Source: a bacterium
GTDB taxonomy: Bacteria > Desulfobacterota > Binatia > HRBIN30 > CADEER01
Reading direction: 5' to 3'
DNA: 64,000 nt
Assembly: GCA_019637795.1 (NCBI GenBank)
Contig: JAHBUY010000006.1
Location: 178,330 to 242,329, forward strand
Part shown: positions 61,546 through 64,000 of the stretch, one piece after another
Position numbering within the stretch: position 1 is the stretch's first letter
Layout: each line of letters begins with the position of its first letter
Position numbers and translations under genes: made by a program
Notes under the pieces: generated by a model
Databases searched by the model: none
The model's input: only the letters and a program-made list of their open reading frames with translations
Told to the model about the DNA's origin: nothing

Positions 61546-62795
61546 GCCGCCGCGGCGGACGCAGGCCCGGGTGGCGGCGCCTCGCCACCACGGCACTGGC
61601 CAGCGCGACCCTGCTCGCCGCCGCTGCGACGGCCCGCGCCGCCGTGTCGAGCGGCGCGCCGGCGTCGCTGCTGGTCTTCCCGCTGGTCACCGTCGATGCC
61701 GCGTCCGCCGTCGACACCGAGATCCGGCTCACCAACCTCGGCGACGTGCCGCAGGCGGTGCGCTGCGTCTACCTCGACGCCAGCCTGGTCGCCGGCAGCG
61801 GCCGCGACTTCCGCATCCTCCTCACCGCCGGACAACCGGTCTCCTGGCTGGCCAGCACCGGCCGCCCCGTCGCCCTCGGCGGCGGCACCGTGCCGGCGGT
61901 CCCGAAGATCCCGTTCAGCGGCACCCTGCGCTGCGTCGCCGCCGAGGGCGACGGCACCCCGACCGCCAGCGACGTGCTGACCGGCAGCGCCGCGATCCTG
62001 CGCGGCGCGCCGGCGCCCGACAGCGCCGCCTACACCGCCACCGGCTTCGCCGCCACCGGCACCAGCGCCGACGAGCCCGACGTGCTGGTGCTCGGCGGCC
62101 CGCAGAGCGAGTACGACGCCTGTCCGGCGGAGTTGGCGCTGCAGCCGTTCCTCGATGGCGCGACGATCGCCCTCGGCAGCGACGGCGCCGTCACCCGCAC
62201 CACCGCGACGACCCTGGCTCTGGCCACCTGCAGCTCCGACCCGAACGCCGGCGCCGCCGCGACGGTCGACATCCGCCTGGTCAACGAGCTCGGGCAGACG
62301 TTCACCATGAGCCGCGCCCTGCGCGAGCTGCTGGTGTCACCGCTGTCGCAACTCGACACCACCTCGCCCGGGCGCTCGATCTTCAACAGCGCCGTCGCCG
62401 GCAGCACCACCGGCAACGTCCGCATCACCCCGAAGGGCACCGGCAGCGCCGTGCTGGCGGTGGCGCTCACCGCGCTCAGCGGCGGCGGCACGACGCACCG
62501 CGCCGCCGCGCAACCGCAACTCCTCGGCGCCCGCGGCGCCCCCGGCGATCTCGTCGACCTCGCCGTCCCCACCCCGATACCGACGATCACCCCGCCGCCC
62601 GCCTGCCCCGGCGACTGTGACGGCAACCGCACCGTGGCGATCAACGAGCTCATCGTCGGCGTCAACATCGCCCTCGGCAGCGCCAGCATCGACGCCTGCC
62701 GCGCCTTCGACAGCAACGGCGACGGCGCCGTCGCGATCAACGAGCTGATCACCGGGGTGAACGCCGCGCTCGGCGGCTGCCCCGCCGCGGGCTGA
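61542..62795 (+). CDS. Secreted protein with C-terminal dockerin-like repeat (paralog 2)
   Basis: 417 residues; GTG start overlapping the previous stop (GTGA). Signal peptide after a basic start. The body (~35-345) parallels paralog 1 (ASLLVFPLVTVDAASAVDTE, IRLTNLGDVPQAVRCVYLD). A short PTPIPTITPPP linker leads to two EF-hand-like units, CDGNRTVAINELIVGVNIAL and DSNGDGAVAINELITGVNAA, which resemble dockerin Ca-binding repeats. Probably surface-attached; function unknown. Confidence 0.78.
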   Translation: MSRRGGRRPGWRRLATTALASATLLAAAATARAAVSSGAPASLLVFPLVTVDAASAVDTEIRLTNLGDVPQAVRCVYLDASLVAGSGRDFRILLTAGQPVSWLASTGRPVALGGGTVPAVPKIPFSGTLRCVAAEGDGTPTASDVLTGSAAILRGAPAPDSAAYTATGFAATGTSADEPDVLVLGGPQSEYDACPAELALQPFLDGATIALGSDGAVTRTTATTLALATCSSDPNAGAAATVDIRLVNELGQTFTMSRALRELLVSPLSQLDTTSPGRSIFNSAVAGSTTGNVRITPKGTGSAVLAVALTALSGGGTTHRAAAQPQLLGARGAPGDLVDLAVPTPIPTITPPPACPGDCDGNRTVAINELIVGVNIALGSASIDACRAFDSNGDGAVAINELITGVNAALGGCPAAG

Positions 62796-62804
62796 TCCCG
62801 ACCG

Positions 62805-62910
62805 TCTCCCCCGGGCGATCCGGCGCTGCGGGGTCGCCGAGCCCCCCGACCGTGAGGTGCGGCTGACCGCCGGACCCGTCTCGCCCGAACGATCCAGCGC
62901 CGCGGGGACG
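62805..62910. repeat. Direct repeat in intergenic DNA
   Basis: TCTCCCCCGGGCGATCCGGC (from 62805, continuing GCTGCGGGGTCG) recurs 74 bp later as TCTCGCCCGAACGATCCAGC with CGCCGCGGGGACG (62879-62910), about 26 of 32 positions alike. No function is evident. Confidence 0.4.
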
Positions 62911-62990
62911 GCGCGGACGGAGCACAGCGTCTCGCCCGCGACCTCAGCCGTTGGCCGACGTGTGGGGCGATGCCCCTGCCCGCCTCCCGC

Positions 62991-63506
62991 TCAGCGCCGG
63001 ATGTAGATCACCAGCCCGACCAGGGCGGCCAGCAACACCGGCACGACCACCAGCGCCACCCGTTCGAGATAGGCGAAGCCGAGCACGGTGCCGCCGAGGA
63101 CGAGGCCGAGCACGGAGAGCCGCCAGTCGGTGTAGACACCGGCGAGGAAGGCGGCGAGCGCCAGCACCACCAACACCGCGCTGCCGGCGGCTTCGTTGGT
63201 CATGCGGCCGAAGTGCTGCAGGAGGTAGATCAGCAGCACCGCGCCGACGACACCGAGCCAGTGCACGATCTGCGTCGGCACGATGGCGGCGACCGGATCG
63301 CCGCGGCGCTGGGCGCGCGACCACGCCGCCCAGATGCTGACGATGCCGAACACCGGCGTCATCCACAGCCAGACACGGAACGCGGTCTGCGCGCTGCCGT
63401 AGTCGTTGACCACCACGCCGGCGCCCGACAGCAGCACGAGCAGCACCAGCACGATCTCCTCGACGTGGCCGCGGCCGGGGACAGAGGCCTCTTGGGCATC
63501 GCTCAT
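62991..63506 (-). CDS. Six-helix integral membrane protein, function unknown
   Basis: 171 residues from the ATG at 63506; an upstream extension lacks support. Six hydrophobic segments: IVLVLLVLLSGAGVVV, WLWMTPVFGIVSIWAAW, IVHWLGVVGAVLLIYLL, SAVLVVLALAAFLAGV, LSVLGLVLGGTVLGFA and VALVVVPVLLAALVGLVIYI. No catalytic or binding motif is recognised. It is on the minus strand near the truncated hydrolase-like gene, 75 bp apart, perhaps in one operon. Confidence 0.75.
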   Translation of the reverse strand: MSDAQEASVPGRGHVEEIVLVLLVLLSGAGVVVNDYGSAQTAFRVWLWMTPVFGIVSIWAAWSRAQRRGDPVAAIVPTQIVHWLGVVGAVLLIYLLQHFGRMTNEAAGSAVLVVLALAAFLAGVYTDWRLSVLGLVLGGTVLGFAYLERVALVVVPVLLAALVGLVIYIRR

Positions 63507-63581
63507 GCGGGCGTGAGTAGCAGAAGCGGACACGGACTGCACCACGAACGGACGCGAGGGGGTCGCGGCGCCGCTCCGCGC

Positions 63582-64000
63582 TCAGCGCACCAGCTCCTCG
63601 GCCGACATGCCGACCGGCGCCAACGCGCCCTGCGCCAGCGGATCGATGATCAGCGGCACGCCGTCGAGTGCCGAGGTGAAGAACGTCGCCCGCTGCAGGA
63701 ACGACTCGGCGGCGCTCTGGGCGCAGTAGTGGCCCTCGCCGCCGATGGCCGGCGACAGCACGGCGCAGCCCGGAGTCGGATCGATGCCGGCGACGCCGGT
63801 GGGCACGTACTGGTAGAAGGCGCCGCTGCGATCCGCCGCCAGGTTGCCCTGCAGCGGGCCGCTGACGACCTCGAGGAAGGGCACCGCGCGCTGCACCGGC
63901 GCCAGGTGCGGCAGCGGGCCGAGCGACCACGCCAGCGAGTCCGTGGCGTGGTTCGGCACCAGCGTGTCGTCGAGCCCCTCGACCAGCAGCACGCTGGCGC
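63582..64000 (-). CDS. Alpha/beta hydrolase-like protein, 5'-truncated
   Basis: About 139 residues are visible; the frame is open to the window edge, so the N-terminus is missing. VLLVEGLDDTLVPNHATDSL is the loop with the catalytic Asp typical of alpha/beta hydrolases and lipases (G-x-x-D). GGEGHYCAQSAAESFLQRAT supplies the catalytic His (GEGHY). A secreted esterase or lipase is likely. The nucleophile elbow is outside the window. Confidence 0.6.
   Translation of the reverse strand, partial: ASVLLVEGLDDTLVPNHATDSLAWSLGPLPHLAPVQRAVPFLEVVSGPLQGNLAADRSGAFYQYVPTGVAGIDPTPGCAVLSPAIGGEGHYCAQSAAESFLQRATFFTSALDGVPLIIDPLAQGALAPVGMSAEELVR

Overview
The window is a GC-rich (G/C at most third codon positions) bacterial chromosome segment, gene-dense and read mostly on the + strand. 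No rRNA, tRNA, CRISPR array, plasmid or phage genes were seen. Several traits recall uncultured 'Deltaproteobacteria-like' lineages such as Candidatus Binatia: secreted proteins with Pro-Thr (TPT) linkers, short dockerin-like tails with repeated INELI(V/T)GVN motifs, Cys-rich DUF4215-type repeats, and clusters of flavin monooxygenase-like, SDR, amidohydrolase and crotonase genes. That placement is inference only.

Layout. 0-11.8 kb is a catabolic/regulatory stretch: a truncated ferritin-like gene, TetR, an amidohydrolase-VOC-SDR operon, a REC-REC-PAS histidine kinase, a crotonase, two luciferase-like oxidoreductases, another SDR, a tiny secreted Cys-rich protein and a membrane-anchored TPT-linker protein. 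An AT-richer 360-bp gap with two DnaA-box-like sequences follows. 12-19.8 kb holds a lipoprotein, a FIST sensor protein, EttA, an RNase HI with a C-terminal extension, and an ABC ATPase plus fused double permease without a binding protein. 19.9-25.3 kb encodes two secreted beta-propeller proteins, the second a diheme HzsA-like protein with a dockerin.

25.4-27.2 kb looks like integron-derived DNA: two attC-like sites, a hicAB toxin-antitoxin pair and a RibD/DHFR-family cassette gene, with an inverted-repeat element abutting the last gene. 27.5-36.5 kb holds an aldehyde dehydrogenase, a bufferin-type RiPP operon in which the DUF692 enzyme and its DUF2063 partner are fused, a HAD-acyltransferase fusion, an alcohol dehydrogenase, a TPR protein and a NarL-type two-component pair. 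36.8-45.8 kb is a block of large secreted proteins, including one with twelve disintegrin-like Cys-rich units and one with a rhamnogalacturonan-lyase-like fold. 45.8-53.1 kb carries two TMTC-like membrane TPR proteins on either side of a spermidine-synthase-like membrane protein.

53.2-60.4 kb is housekeeping: plsB, then a winged-helix regulator divergent from a tightly coupled fabI-purE-purK-carbonic anhydrase-sbtA-sbtB operon. Its promoter carries a clear palindromic operator. PurK consumes bicarbonate, so the carbonic anhydrase, SbtA transporter and SbtB PII-like protein form a plausible bicarbonate-supply module. The window ends with two tandem secreted paralogs, a small membrane protein and a truncated hydrolase-like gene.

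Dispersed intergenic repeats are a second theme. They comprise three or more hairpin elements built from CACGGAG units (6.1, 9.6, 27.0 kb, fragment at 10.8 kb), a REPIN-like pair at 7.3 kb, and an ATCCGTG-type repeat shared between 32.6 and 53.1 kb.
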